A stretch of DNA of 64,000 bases from Aliarcobacter cibarius (GCF_013372265.1 NZ_CP054051.1:694263-758262), one strand, 5' to 3'. Shown: positions 1 through 9,133, counted from the stretch's first letter. Numbers and translations are program-made. Notes: generated from the letters alone by a model not told the origin.

Positions 1-266
1 TCACAAATTAATGCGACTTCGGCCTCAACTTGTAAATTATCATTTTCTCTTCCATGAGTTAAAATGATTTCATCACAAATAGGATAAGTTCCTAAAAAGC
101 TATTGTGATTTTTTATATAAAATGGAAACATACCTTTTGGAGCATCTTTTTCTGTCGTTTTTATAACAGAAAACTCGTCAGCTTCTCCAGCTTCACCTAA
201 ATGATTTGCAAAGTTTCCAGCAACAGCAAAACCTAAATAATCTTTTAAATCTTCTATTAAATTCAT
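1..266 (-). CDS. Conserved hypothetical protein, N-terminal part (window edge)
   Basis: The first 88 codons of a minus-strand gene that runs off the left edge. The ATG at 266-264 follows a good ribosome site (AGGAAAA, about 5 nt away). The protein starts MNLIEDLKDYLGFAVAGNFA and has no signal peptide or membrane segment in the visible part. It looks like the conserved Campylobacterota family annotated DUF5718; near the truncation it reads QVEAEVALI, which recalls the E-x-E metal-binding strand of fumarylacetoacetate-hydrolase-fold proteins. That link is inference from a short segment. No function is assigned. Confidence 0.6.
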   Translation of the reverse strand, partial: MNLIEDLKDYLGFAVAGNFANHLGEAGEADEFSVIKTTEKDAPKGMFPFYIKNHNSFLGTYPICDEIILTHGRENDNLQVEAEVALIC

Positions 267-373
267 ATTAATTTTCCTAATATATTTTCAAGTCAAATAT
301 TATCAGAAAAAGTTATTATAAAAGTCAAAAAAGGAATATAGTTTGTGTATGTAAGGGTAATTTAAGAAAAATA

Positions 374-400
374 TTTACAAAGAGCAGGGCTCTTTGTAAA
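374..400 (-). terminator. Rho-independent terminator of the fumarase gene
   Basis: A perfect 12-bp stem (TTTACAAAGAGC / GCTCTTTGTAAA) with a 3-nt loop, followed on the minus strand by a U-rich run (ATATTTTTC). It begins 7 bp after the stop codon of the fumarase gene, so that gene appears to be transcribed alone. Confidence 0.85.
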
Positions 401-407
401 ATTAGAT

Positions 408-1907
408 TTACTTATTAATAGTTCTCCATTTAGCAGGACCAGTAGTATGAATAGAGTTTCCTTCTGTATCAACGGCAACAGTTACAGGCATATCTTTTAC
501 TTCAAATTCATAAATTGCTTCCATTCCAAGCTCTTCAAATGCTAAAGTTTTTGCACCTTTGATTGATTGAGCAATTAAATAAGCAGCTCCACCAGTTGCA
601 ATTAAATAAATAGATTTGTACTCTTTAATTAAGTCGATTGTTGGTTGTTTTCTTTCACCTTTTCCAATCATTCCCATAATTCCAATTTCCATCATATCTT
701 TTGTAAATTTATCCATTCTTGTAGATGTTGTTGGTCCTGCAGGTCCTACAACTTCATCTCTAACTGGATCAACTGGTCCAACGTAGTAGATGAATCTATC
801 TTTTAAATCAACACCATTTGGAAGTGGTTTTCCAGCATTTTTGTACTCAACTATTTTTTTATGAGCAGCATCTCTTGCTGTTAAAATCTTTCCAGATAAT
901 AATAAAGTATCTCCAGATTTAAATTGAGATAAATTTTCTTTTGTTAAATCTTCAATATTTACTCTTTTAATTGTATCCATTGGAAGAGTAACATCTGGCC
1001 ATAAATCTAAATCAGGTTTTTCAAATTTAGCAGGACCATTTCCATCTAATTCAAAGTGAATATGTCTTGTTGCTGCACAGTTTGGAATCATAGCAACTGG
1101 TAAAGAAGCAGCATGACATGGGTAATCTAAAATTTTAACATCTAAAACAGTTGTTAAACCACCAAGACCTTGTGCTCCAATTCCAAGTTTATTGATATCT
1201 TCATATAATTTTAATCTTAATTCTTCAAGTGGATTTTGAGGACCTCTTGCTTTTAATTCATGAATGTCAACGTGACCCATTAATGATTCTTTTGCTAAAA
1301 GCATAGATTTTTCAGGATTTCCACCAATTCCAATTCCTAAAATTCCAGGAGGACACCATCCCGCACCCATATCTTTTACATTTGCCATAACCCAGTCATA
1401 AATACTATCACTTGGATTTAAAACAGCGAATTTAGATTTATTTTCACTTCCTCCACCTTTAGCTGCAACTGTGATATCTAATTTATCAGAGTTATCAACG
1501 CTTACATGAATAACTGCTGGAGTATTGTTTTTTGTATTTGTTCTTTTTCCTGCAGGATCACTTACAACTGAAAATCTAAGAGTATTATCAGGATCTGTAT
1601 AACCTTTTGCAACACCTTCATTTAATAAATCTTCTAAATTTTTTGTAATGTCTAAGTTAGCTTTTAATCCAACTTTTACAAAAATATTAACACTTCCTGT
1701 ATCTTGACATAGAGGTCTATGTCCCATTGCACACATTTTTGAGTTGATTAATATTTGTCCAATTGCATTTTTTGCAGAGTCACTTTGCTCTTTTTCATAA
1801 GCTTCAACCATACCTTTTACAAAATCTTCTGGATGATAAAAAGATATAAATTGACATGCACTTGCAACTGAATCTATAATATCTTGTTCTGTGATTTTTT
1901 TACTCAT
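408..1907 (-). CDS. Class I fumarate hydratase (possible mesaconase)
   Basis: A 499-residue iron-sulfur fumarase with fused alpha and beta parts; it interconverts fumarate and L-malate in the TCA cycle. Probable [4Fe-4S] ligands are C67 (in PLCQDTG), C185 (in GAGWCPPG) and C277 (in IPNCAATRH); their spacing (118 and 92) is close to that of E. coli FumA. The beta part begins near residue 300 and carries the GPAGPTTSTRMD motif. The ATG has the ribosome site AAAGGAAA. Class I fumarases often also hydrate mesaconate to citramalate (known for the family). That may matter here because the next operon encodes mesaconyl-CoA-type enzymes, but a terminator separates the two units. Confidence 0.93.
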   Translation of the reverse strand: MSKKITEQDIIDSVASACQFISFYHPEDFVKGMVEAYEKEQSDSAKNAIGQILINSKMCAMGHRPLCQDTGSVNIFVKVGLKANLDITKNLEDLLNEGVAKGYTDPDNTLRFSVVSDPAGKRTNTKNNTPAVIHVSVDNSDKLDITVAAKGGGSENKSKFAVLNPSDSIYDWVMANVKDMGAGWCPPGILGIGIGGNPEKSMLLAKESLMGHVDIHELKARGPQNPLEELRLKLYEDINKLGIGAQGLGGLTTVLDVKILDYPCHAASLPVAMIPNCAATRHIHFELDGNGPAKFEKPDLDLWPDVTLPMDTIKRVNIEDLTKENLSQFKSGDTLLLSGKILTARDAAHKKIVEYKNAGKPLPNGVDLKDRFIYYVGPVDPVRDEVVGPAGPTTSTRMDKFTKDMMEIGIMGMIGKGERKQPTIDLIKEYKSIYLIATGGAAYLIAQSIKGAKTLAFEELGMEAIYEFEVKDMPVTVAVDTEGNSIHTTGPAKWRTINK

Positions 1908-2036
1908 AAATTTTTCCTTTGTTTATTTTAGAAATTTTTAAATTATATCAACGCAGTTTTAAAATTAGCCTTTTTATAAACTAAAAAATAAGATATTTCC
2001 AAAAAATGTTTAGTTTAGAAATAGCTAGACATAAAA

Positions 2037-2064
2037 AAAGCTACTCTTAAAAAAGAGTAGCTTT
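2037..2064 (-). terminator. Rho-independent terminator of the acyl-CoA lyase operon
   Basis: A 12-bp perfect stem (AAAGCTACTCTT / AAGAGTAGCTTT) with a 4-nt A loop, then seven U residues on the minus strand. It lies just past the stop of the last CitE-like gene and closes the four-gene operon, separating it from the fumarase gene. Confidence 0.85.
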
Positions 2065-2082
2065 TCTATACATACTTAAATA

Positions 2083-3066
2083 TTAAGCAAAAAATCTTTT
2101 TTCTGCCTCATCTTGTAATTTAACACCAGAATATTTAGCTCTTTGAACTAATTCCCAGAAGTATCTATAAGTTGCTCTATCATGTAATTCACCATCATAT
2201 TGGATTGGTCCCCACTCAGCATCTTGAGCTTTAATTAAAATATTTTGTGCAGCTTCAAGTTCTGTAAAATCAGGTTTCATAGCATCAACAATTGCTTGAA
2301 CTTGTGTTGGGTAAATTGACCACATTCTCATGAATCCGAACTCATTTCTTGCTCTTTCAGCATCTTTATAAGTTTGGTATGGGTTTTTTAAATCTAAAGT
2401 TACGTTATGTGCTGGAATTACACAGTTTTGGATTGCAGCTTGAGCAACTCTTGCTTTTGCAGCTCCAATTAATCTGTGATCAAATTGACCAGGGCTTCTC
2501 ATATTAATCGCTGGAATTGCTCCTTGGTATCCTGAAACGAAATCCATTAATCCAAAATCTAAAACTTGTAACCAAGGTAAAGTTGCAATCTTTTCAACAT
2601 CTTGTAATGCACCATGAGTTTCAATTAAAACGTGAATTGGAATTTCTCTTTTTATTCCAGCTTCTTTTGCTACTTTTTGAATATATTCAATTTGAGTTTT
2701 TGCATCTTCATAACATGTTGATTTTGGTAAAGTAATGTATGCTAAATTTTCTCCAGCACCTGGTACTAAAATATCAACATCTTGTCTCCAATCTGGATGA
2801 GAGTGGTCATGAATTCTTGTTCCAGCCATTTTGTATGGATTTTCAGAAGAATTAACAACTCTTACGATCATTTGAGCATGTTCAACTTCTTTTCCTGTTT
2901 CTGCACCATCTTCACAATCACAAGTAATATCAAAAACTGGTCCTAATTTTTTTTGCATTTCAAAACCTTTTAGGATTAGCTTTTCGCTTCCTGCAAAGTG
3001 CTCACAAGTTGGAATAATTGGTAAAGATTTACCTGATTCAAATAAAGCTTCTTTTGGATGTGTCAT
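2083..3066 (-). CDS. HpcH/HpaI (CitE-like) malyl-CoA/methylmalyl-CoA lyase family protein
   Basis: 327 residues, a TIM-barrel Mg-dependent lyase of the CitE/malyl-CoA lyase superfamily, which cleaves or condenses 3-hydroxyacyl-CoA esters (for example malyl-CoA to glyoxylate plus acetyl-CoA, or methylmalyl-CoA to glyoxylate plus propionyl-CoA). Visible motifs are DCEDGA (50-55), R84 in TRIHD, LIETHGAL (147-154, metal-binding Glu149) and FGLMDF (171-176). It is last in the operon, 28 bp after the hydratase gene. The pairing with a mesaconyl-CoA hydratase suggests the beta-methylmalyl-CoA or malyl-CoA reaction; the exact substrate cannot be read from the sequence. The ATG has AAGGAAAAA upstream. 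Confidence 0.85.
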   Translation of the reverse strand: MTHPKEALFESGKSLPIIPTCEHFAGSEKLILKGFEMQKKLGPVFDITCDCEDGAETGKEVEHAQMIVRVVNSSENPYKMAGTRIHDHSHPDWRQDVDILVPGAGENLAYITLPKSTCYEDAKTQIEYIQKVAKEAGIKREIPIHVLIETHGALQDVEKIATLPWLQVLDFGLMDFVSGYQGAIPAINMRSPGQFDHRLIGAAKARVAQAAIQNCVIPAHNVTLDLKNPYQTYKDAERARNEFGFMRMWSIYPTQVQAIVDAMKPDFTELEAAQNILIKAQDAEWGPIQYDGELHDRATYRYFWELVQRAKYSGVKLQDEAEKRFFA

Positions 3067-3094
3067 ATTTTTTCCTTTTTGTTAAATTAAATTT

Positions 3095-4153
3095 TTATTT
3101 TTTTGTAGATTTTTTTGGAATTACAACAGTGTAATCTAAATCTAATACAATGTTTGGAAGATATTTACCATCTTCACCTTTAGGGCTTGAAATCTCTGTT
3201 GGATTTTGATTTTTAACAGCAATCGTTCTTAATCTTAAAAGACCAATATCCTCTCTTTTATGATCTATAGTCTCTAAAATTTCAGTATATGCATAAATTG
3301 TATCTCCTGCATAAGTAGGATTACAGTGATTTCCACTATTTATAGCATATACCCATTGAGCATTTTGTAGCCCATTAAAAGAGATTGCTCTTGCCATTGA
3401 AATAACAATTCCACCATACATTAATCTTTGACCCATAGGAGTTGATTTCATCATATGGTCATTAAAATGTACCTTCGCATTGTTTTGGTATAGTTTTGTT
3501 GCAAGTGTGTGATCACTATTATCAATAGTAATTCCTTCAGGATGATTAAGTCTCTCTCCTGCAACATAATCTTCAAAGAAGTACTCTCCACCACTAGCAT
3601 CTGTATCAATTGCACCAATTGTTGGAATATTTATTTTATCAACTATTGGAGTTGAAGCTTCAAAAGTTGGAACAATATTTATTTCACTTTTTACACTATG
3701 GTCTTTTTTGTGAACCATTACCCATCTTTTGAAGTTTAAAACTTCATTTCCGTCTTGATTTACCCCAATAGAGTGAACATAAACAACTCCACTTTTTCCA
3801 TTTGAGTTTTCTTTTAAACCAATTACAGTTGAAGTCATACTAACTGTATCTCCAACAAAAACTGGATTTGGAAAAGAGATTTCAGCATAACCTAAATTTG
3901 CAATAGCATTTAAAGATATATCTTGAACTGATTTTCCAAATGTTAGGTGGAACATTAATATATCATCAATTGGTCTTTTTTTGTAACCAATCTCTCTTGC
4001 TACAATATCACTTGAATGAAGAGAAAATCTAGAACCTGTGAAGGCTATGTATAAAGATACATCACCTTCGCTTACAGTTCTAGGAAGTGGATGAACAATT
4101 TTTTGTCCAATGCTAAAATCTTCAAAATAGTTACCGTAATTTATTTTTGACAA
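3095..4153 (-). CDS. mch: Mesaconyl-CoA hydratase-like MaoC double-hotdog protein
   Basis: 352 residues with two MaoC-type hotdog domains (about 1-160 and 190-345). The N-terminal half matches my recollection of Rhodobacter mesaconyl-C1-CoA hydratase (beta-methylmalyl-CoA dehydratase): the order NYFEDFSIGQ, PRTVSEGDVSLY, SLNAIANLGYAE, GVVYVHSIGVNQ is family-specific and unlike short R-specific enoyl-CoA hydratases. The known reaction is mesaconyl-C1-CoA + water to methylmalyl-CoA, which a CitE-type lyase splits to glyoxylate and propionyl-CoA. It sits between the synthetase fusion and the CitE-like lyase with short gaps (10 and 28 bp), so it is co-transcribed. Confidence 0.8.
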   Translation of the reverse strand: MSKINYGNYFEDFSIGQKIVHPLPRTVSEGDVSLYIAFTGSRFSLHSSDIVAREIGYKKRPIDDILMFHLTFGKSVQDISLNAIANLGYAEISFPNPVFVGDTVSMTSTVIGLKENSNGKSGVVYVHSIGVNQDGNEVLNFKRWVMVHKKDHSVKSEINIVPTFEASTPIVDKINIPTIGAIDTDASGGEYFFEDYVAGERLNHPEGITIDNSDHTLATKLYQNNAKVHFNDHMMKSTPMGQRLMYGGIVISMARAISFNGLQNAQWVYAINSGNHCNPTYAGDTIYAYTEILETIDHKREDIGLLRLRTIAVKNQNPTEISSPKGEDGKYLPNIVLDLDYTVVIPKKSTKK

Positions 4154-4163
4154 ACTAATCTCC

Positions 4164-6683
4164 TTATTTGTTAAATAGGTTTTGACCTAATGATTTATAT
4201 GTTTCATAAAGTTTTATCATTTTTCTTGCCCATTTAATTCTTGAAGAATCAACAAGTTTATTGTTATGTAAAATTACCTCTTTACCTTCTTTTGCTGCTT
4301 CTTCATATTTTGCAATCATTTGTTCATAATCTTCAACTTCACTTTGTTTTGGAGTGAAAATGTCATTAATGTATTCAATTTGAATTGGATGAATAAGAGA
4401 TTTACCATCAAATCCTAAATTAAATGCATCTTTTGTTGAATCTTCACAAGCAAACTCGTCTAACACATCGAAGTGTGGACCATCAATTACAGTTTTACCA
4501 TAAGCTTTTGCAGCAAGTGCAATTTGAGCTAAATATGTAACGATAGCTTTTGAACCTCTTTTTATATCTATTTGAAGTCTATTTGCTAATTTGTTTGAAC
4601 CAACTACAACAACTTCAACTTTTGGACTAGCTGCACAAATTTCGTGAATATTTAAAACAGCTAAAGGAGTTTCAATCATAATCATAAGAGTTAATTTTGG
4701 ATTTACTTCTTCTATTAATTTAACAGCTTCTAAAACATCTTCTTTTGAATCTATTTTAGAGAATAGTAAACCATCAATTTCAATTTCTCTTGCTAATTGT
4801 AAATCTTTTTTCAAATCTTCACTTCCAAGATTATTAATTCTTAAAACTCTTTCGCTATCTCCAAAGCTTGGACCTTGTTCTGCGTAAACTTCTTTTAAAG
4901 TAGTTCTTCCTAATTCTCTTTGATCTTCTAAAATTGCTTCAAAATCAAAAATAACAGTGTCAGCTAAAACAGTTTTTGCTTTTTCTACATTGTGTTTGTT
5001 GTATGAAGGAACTAAAAGCATAGATCTTCTAGCTTTATATTCAACTACTTCTTCACCTTTTGATTTTGCTCTTTCAAGCTCATTTAAATCTTTTACTAAT
5101 TGTTTTCTTAAAACTTTTCCATTTTTTGTTCTTGGATAGTCAGTCATTGTATAGATTCTTTTTGGTGCTTTATATTTAGCTAAATTTGCTTGAGAGAATT
5201 TTAAAATTTCTTCTTCTTGTTCTTTAGTTAAAGTAGTATGACCAATAACAATGATTGCTACGATAGTTTTATCTTTTTCAATATCTAGACCAAAAGCAAC
5301 ACAATCTGCAACATCTGGATGAGTTTTTACAACTCTTTCAATTTCATGTGGAGATACTCTAAATCCAAAAGTATTGATAATGTCATCTTTTCTTCCAATG
5401 AACCAAATATATCCATCTTTATCTTTTCTAGCATAATCTCCTGTGAAGAAGTATCCATCATGTTTAGCTTTTTGAGTCTCTTCTTCTAATTGCCAGTACT
5501 CTAAGAATAATCCTGGATCGTCTTCACCTATACAAATCATTCCTTCTTCTTCAACACCAACTTCTTCTAAAGTTTCTGGGTTTAAAAGTTTTACAATGTG
5601 TCCTGGTTGAGGGAATCCTGCACTTCCTGGTCTTATTGGATTATATTTTGAGTGTGAAATATAGTATGAACATTCACTCATACCAATTGCTTCAAAAATA
5701 TCTTGTTTAAATCTTTCTCTCCAAAGTCCTAACATTTCATCAGATAAGTGTTCTCCAGCAGACATACAATATCTTAAAGTTGGACAATCATCTAAAGTGA
5801 AGTCAGTTTTTTGAATTATTTGTCTATAAATTGTTGGAACTCCAATGAAAATAGTACATTGATGTTTTTTAATTAAATTAATCCATGTAGAAGCATCATT
5901 TGCACCTTCATAAGCAATAACTGTATGACCATTGTATAATGGATCCATTAAAGCAGAACCTAAAACATAAGTCCAGTTAAATTTACCAGAGTGCATGATT
6001 CTATCATTTTCTTTAAAATCAAACCAGTAATCAGTTGCTGGTTTTCTACCTACTAATGATCTATGAGAGTGTAGTACACCTTTTGGATAACCAGTAGTTC
6101 CAGATGTATAAACTAAATATGCAGGTTCACCTGATTTTGAATTGTAATGATTTGGAGTTGTACTAGTCTCTTTAAAAATTTGATTTAATGCATATACATT
6201 TATATCTTTTGGTTTTTTTAAATCTTCAACACTATCAATTCCAGCAACAACTATTGTTCTCAAATTATCAAGATTTTCTAAATATGGAACTAAATTTTCA
6301 TACATAGAAGCTGATAAAACAATTGCTTTCGCTTGAGAATCTTCAGCTAAATATTTAACTTCACTACCACTTAATAAAGTTGAAGTAGGAACAGCAATCA
6401 TTCCACCTTTCATTACTCCAAAAAATGAAATAGGGTAAGCTAAAGAGTTTTTTAGACAAACTAAAACTCTATCTCTTGGCTCTAAACCAATTCCTGCAAA
6501 GAAGTTAGATACTTGATCAGATTTTGTTGCTAACTCTTTATAAGTTATAGAATCTGTCCCTAATTTATCATCTTCAATTACCATAGCAACATTATTTTCT
6601 TTATTTGTACCAACATGTTTTGTTGTACAAGCGATACCTATATTTAAAAACTCAGGTACATCTAATTTTATTGTTTGACTCAT
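4164..6683 (-). CDS. Acyl-CoA synthetase fused to a CitE-like lyase domain
   Basis: 839 residues with two enzymes in one chain. Residues 1-545 are an ANL-family AMP-forming acyl-CoA synthetase: YTSGTTGYPKG (192-202), GMSECSYY (334-341), FTGDYARKDKDGY (413-425) and the C-terminal lid with NGK (K523 in the catalytic Lys position). After a short charged linker, residues 553-835 form a CitE-like barrel with MLLVPSYN (555-562), MIETPLAVL (E671) and KSLIHPIQ near 761. The usual DLEDAV metal loop reads FDFEAILED (579-587), so one acid is replaced and the lyase part may be weak or altered. A carboxylic acid activated by the first domain could pass straight to the lyase domain (inference). Middle gene of the operon. 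Confidence 0.88.
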   Translation of the reverse strand: MSQTIKLDVPEFLNIGIACTTKHVGTNKENNVAMVIEDDKLGTDSITYKELATKSDQVSNFFAGIGLEPRDRVLVCLKNSLAYPISFFGVMKGGMIAVPTSTLLSGSEVKYLAEDSQAKAIVLSASMYENLVPYLENLDNLRTIVVAGIDSVEDLKKPKDINVYALNQIFKETSTTPNHYNSKSGEPAYLVYTSGTTGYPKGVLHSHRSLVGRKPATDYWFDFKENDRIMHSGKFNWTYVLGSALMDPLYNGHTVIAYEGANDASTWINLIKKHQCTIFIGVPTIYRQIIQKTDFTLDDCPTLRYCMSAGEHLSDEMLGLWRERFKQDIFEAIGMSECSYYISHSKYNPIRPGSAGFPQPGHIVKLLNPETLEEVGVEEEGMICIGEDDPGLFLEYWQLEEETQKAKHDGYFFTGDYARKDKDGYIWFIGRKDDIINTFGFRVSPHEIERVVKTHPDVADCVAFGLDIEKDKTIVAIIVIGHTTLTKEQEEEILKFSQANLAKYKAPKRIYTMTDYPRTKNGKVLRKQLVKDLNELERAKSKGEEVVEYKARRSMLLVPSYNKHNVEKAKTVLADTVIFDFEAILEDQRELGRTTLKEVYAEQGPSFGDSERVLRINNLGSEDLKKDLQLAREIEIDGLLFSKIDSKEDVLEAVKLIEEVNPKLTLMIMIETPLAVLNIHEICAASPKVEVVVVGSNKLANRLQIDIKRGSKAIVTYLAQIALAAKAYGKTVIDGPHFDVLDEFACEDSTKDAFNLGFDGKSLIHPIQIEYINDIFTPKQSEVEDYEQMIAKYEEAAKEGKEVILHNNKLVDSSRIKWARKMIKLYETYKSLGQNLFNK

Positions 6684-6702
6684 ATTAAAACTCCTTATAA
6701 TA

Positions 6703-7836
6703 TTACAGTTGACCGTATGGCCAGTTTTCTTTAAATGTGTGGATAGGCATTTTGTTTAACACAGAAAGTGCAAATAACTCATCCTCTTTTGATAAACTAT
6801 TTAATGCATAAGCTCTTAAAATGTTTTGTAAAGATTTTCCAAACATTGGCGGATCTAACATTTCACCTTCATATCTAATTGCACCACTTAGTAAAGCATC
6901 AGCTTCAATAGCAGCTTTTAAAATTGATACATCTTTTTCTATTTCTAGAGGAGACGGTGTAAATGCAACTTTACAAATATTTATATGATTTGGTGTAATA
7001 ACTTGTTTACCTGTTAATCCCATTGCATTCTCTCTTAATGCATGAGAATAAACATGTTTACTAGCTTCATCACCATGTAAATCTAACCATCTTCTAATAT
7101 CTTTTTTCTCAACACAAGAATCTGGTAATGAATGTGGTGTTAAAAGTACTTCTACTCCCCCAATTACTCCTTTACCTTTAATTCTAGCTTCCATTGTAAG
7201 AATATTAAAGAATGTTTCTAATTCATCAATCCAACCTTTTGGAGTTATTTTATAAGCCATTGCTTTTGAAAAATCGTGAATTCCAAATACAATGTGTTTA
7301 ACAGTTGAATATTCCATTAATCTATCGGCAATTTGAAGAGATTTTGGATGCTCAACGATTGGCTGAATTGTTAGTTTACTTCCAATTGAAATTAACCATG
7401 AAGACAAATCTCTGATTTCAGCACTTCCATAAACTTCTCCTGCTTTTGCTAAAACAATAACATCTATATATTGATGAATTTGTTTTAACATTTTTAAATC
7501 TTCTTCATACTCTTCAGTTCTAAATGGATTTATTCTTACAGCTATTTGAAAATCTCTTTCAGGGAATTTTGGTAATTCTTGAATTAAAAGTTCTCTACTC
7601 ATAGCTTTTTGTCTACAACCATCTTCTAAGTCAAATAAAACAGTGTGAGCTTTTGTTTTATAAGCATGTTTTTGTAATCTTAATTTTGCTTGTTCCATTG
7701 TTTCATAAGAACCATCTAGTGGATTATATTTAATTGGTGGATAATAAATTTGGATACCTGGCCAATAACCACCAAGAACTGGTGTTAAATCGTCATTTGC
7801 TGTTAATTTAGATAAATCTATCGCAGAAGTCATCAT
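6703..7836 (-). CDS. CitE-like (HpcH/HpaI) CoA-ester lyase, long form
   Basis: First gene of the operon, about 378 residues from the chosen start. I place the start at the ATG at 7836 because AAAGG lies 7 nt upstream; the open frame extends 13 codons further to 7875 without a better ribosome site. Motifs of the CitE superfamily: FDLEDG (68-73), RIN (101-103), IVEHP (160-164) and GIHDFS (185-190). It is longer than typical CitE (about 290), with an extended N-terminus (PVLGGYWPGIQIYYPP) and C-terminus. It differs strongly from the lyase at the other end of the operon, so the two probably use different CoA esters. A third lyase domain lies in the fusion protein. Confidence 0.82.
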   Translation of the reverse strand: MMTSAIDLSKLTANDDLTPVLGGYWPGIQIYYPPIKYNPLDGSYETMEQAKLRLQKHAYKTKAHTVLFDLEDGCRQKAMSRELLIQELPKFPERDFQIAVRINPFRTEEYEEDLKMLKQIHQYIDVIVLAKAGEVYGSAEIRDLSSWLISIGSKLTIQPIVEHPKSLQIADRLMEYSTVKHIVFGIHDFSKAMAYKITPKGWIDELETFFNILTMEARIKGKGVIGGVEVLLTPHSLPDSCVEKKDIRRWLDLHGDEASKHVYSHALRENAMGLTGKQVITPNHINICKVAFTPSPLEIEKDVSILKAAIEADALLSGAIRYEGEMLDPPMFGKSLQNILRAYALNSLSKEDELFALSVLNKMPIHTFKENWPYGQL

Positions 7837-8089
7837 ATTTAAACCTTTCATATTTTTTACTTGTTTTATGTACAAAGATTTTATTACACATAAAAACTAA
7901 CAAGGAATTTATACACAAATTAAAATGAATAAATTTTATATCTTTTAATATAGTAAATAAATTTAAGTTTATTATAATAAATGCCGTACAATTACCAATT
8001 TTAGGGAAATAAAACTTAAAAATTATTATAAAAAATGATAATTATTTAAAAAATTGAGGAGTAAATTAGAATTTCTTATGAAGATTTTC

Positions 8090-8122
8090 TATAAAAAAGA
8101 GTTAAAAATACTCTTTTTTATA
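8090..8122 (-). terminator. Terminator of bioD (symmetrical hairpin)
   Basis: A 13-bp perfect stem (TATAAAAAAGAGT / ACTCTTTTTTATA) with a 7-nt loop. It overlaps the last codons of bioD, and its U-rich arm works on the minus strand; the symmetry would also allow use in the other direction. The preceding 7837-8089 stretch (about 250 bp) is very AT-rich, and I see no gene in it. It must hold the promoter of the acyl-CoA operon. Confidence 0.75.
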
Positions 8123-8756
8123 AATCTTGTAAAAAATTTAGTGTTTCAAAGTAGTCAATTAAAAAAGGTTTTGATACTTTTTCAAAGCTATCTACATCTT
8201 CATATAGGTTTATAAAAAATGAAAAATTAATATTTCTATTTTTTAAAGCTTCTATTGAAAGAAGAGTATCATTTATAGAGCCCAATTTTGAAGGAGTTAT
8301 TAAAAAAGTTTTTGTTTTGAATTCTTTTATTAAATCAATTATAAAAAAATCTTTTTTAATAGGAACCATTAACCCACCAGCTCCCTCAATAATAAGAACA
8401 TCACAAAAATTTTTTAAATACTCTTTTTTTTCTTTTAAAAATTCAATATCTATATAAGTGTTTCCTTTTGCAACATATGGTGAAGCGGGAAGTAAGAATT
8501 GATAGGGAACACAATCATTAACAGAAATATTCTTGAAATCAGGATTTAATTTTTTTACTAAATTAAGCATTTTTGAACCATCAAGAGGAGTATTGTTTTC
8601 AACTCCTGTTTCAATAGGTTTAAAATAACCAACTCTAAGTCCAGCTTTTGCAAAATGATTTAAGAATTTTTCACAAGCATAAGTTTTTCCGACATTTGTA
8701 TTTGTTGCAGTAATAAAGATACTTTTACCTATATACTCTTCTGGATTGATTTTCAT
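8118..8756 (-). CDS. bioD: Dethiobiotin synthetase
   Basis: 212 residues, a P-loop enzyme of biotin synthesis: it carboxylates 7,8-diaminopelargonic acid with ATP and CO2 to give dethiobiotin. Visible: P-loop TNTNVGKT (18-25), the substrate-Lys region FKPIETGV, and IEGAGGLMVPI, all diagnostic for BioD. No other biotin gene is next to it, so the pathway is split in this genome. It is transcribed away from clpS with about 74 bp between the two starts; that gap must hold both promoters. The length fits the family (about 210-230). Confidence 0.93.
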   Translation of the reverse strand: MKINPEEYIGKSIFITATNTNVGKTYACEKFLNHFAKAGLRVGYFKPIETGVENNTPLDGSKMLNLVKKLNPDFKNISVNDCVPYQFLLPASPYVAKGNTYIDIEFLKEKKEYLKNFCDVLIIEGAGGLMVPIKKDFFIIDLIKEFKTKTFLITPSKLGSINDTLLSIEALKNRNINFSFFINLYEDVDSFEKVSKPFLIDYFETLNFLQDL

Positions 8757-8830
8757 AATAATCTCTTTTTTGTTATAATTTGTAGCTTTTTAAAAATATG
8801 ATTTTATCATAGCAATAATAAGGGTTTTAT

Positions 8831-9130
8831 GTGAGTAATGAAATAGAAATAGAATTAAGTGAAGATTTAGAAGTACAAGAACCAAAAAAATATAATGTTT
8901 TTTTATTAAATGATGATTATTCAACAATGGAATTTGTAATAGATGTATTAGTAAAAATATTTAGAAAGACAGTAAGTGAAGCTGAAGCAATTATGTTGAA
9001 TGTTCATAATAATGGTAAAGGTCTTTGTGGTGTTTATAGTTTTGAAATAGCAACTACTAAAGTTGCTCAAGTAAAAACTATGGCTAGAGAGAAGGGCTTT
9101 CCTTTAAAAGCTACAATGGAAGAAGAGTAA
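8831..9130 (+). CDS. clpS: ATP-dependent Clp protease adaptor ClpS
   Basis: 99 residues. ClpS delivers N-degron substrates to ClpAP. The N-degron pocket residues are visible in LLNDDYSTMEFVIDVL (25-40) and VHNNGKG (58-64, His59 in the conserved place). The start is GTG at 8831, supported by AAGGG 6 nt upstream; an ATG one base out of phase at 8830 is not in frame. It is followed after 3 bp by clpA, the standard pairing, so the two are co-transcribed and translationally close. Confidence 0.95.
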   Translation: MSNEIEIELSEDLEVQEPKKYNVFLLNDDYSTMEFVIDVLVKIFRKTVSEAEAIMLNVHNNGKGLCGVYSFEIATTKVAQVKTMAREKGFPLKATMEEE

Positions 9131-9133
9131 ATA

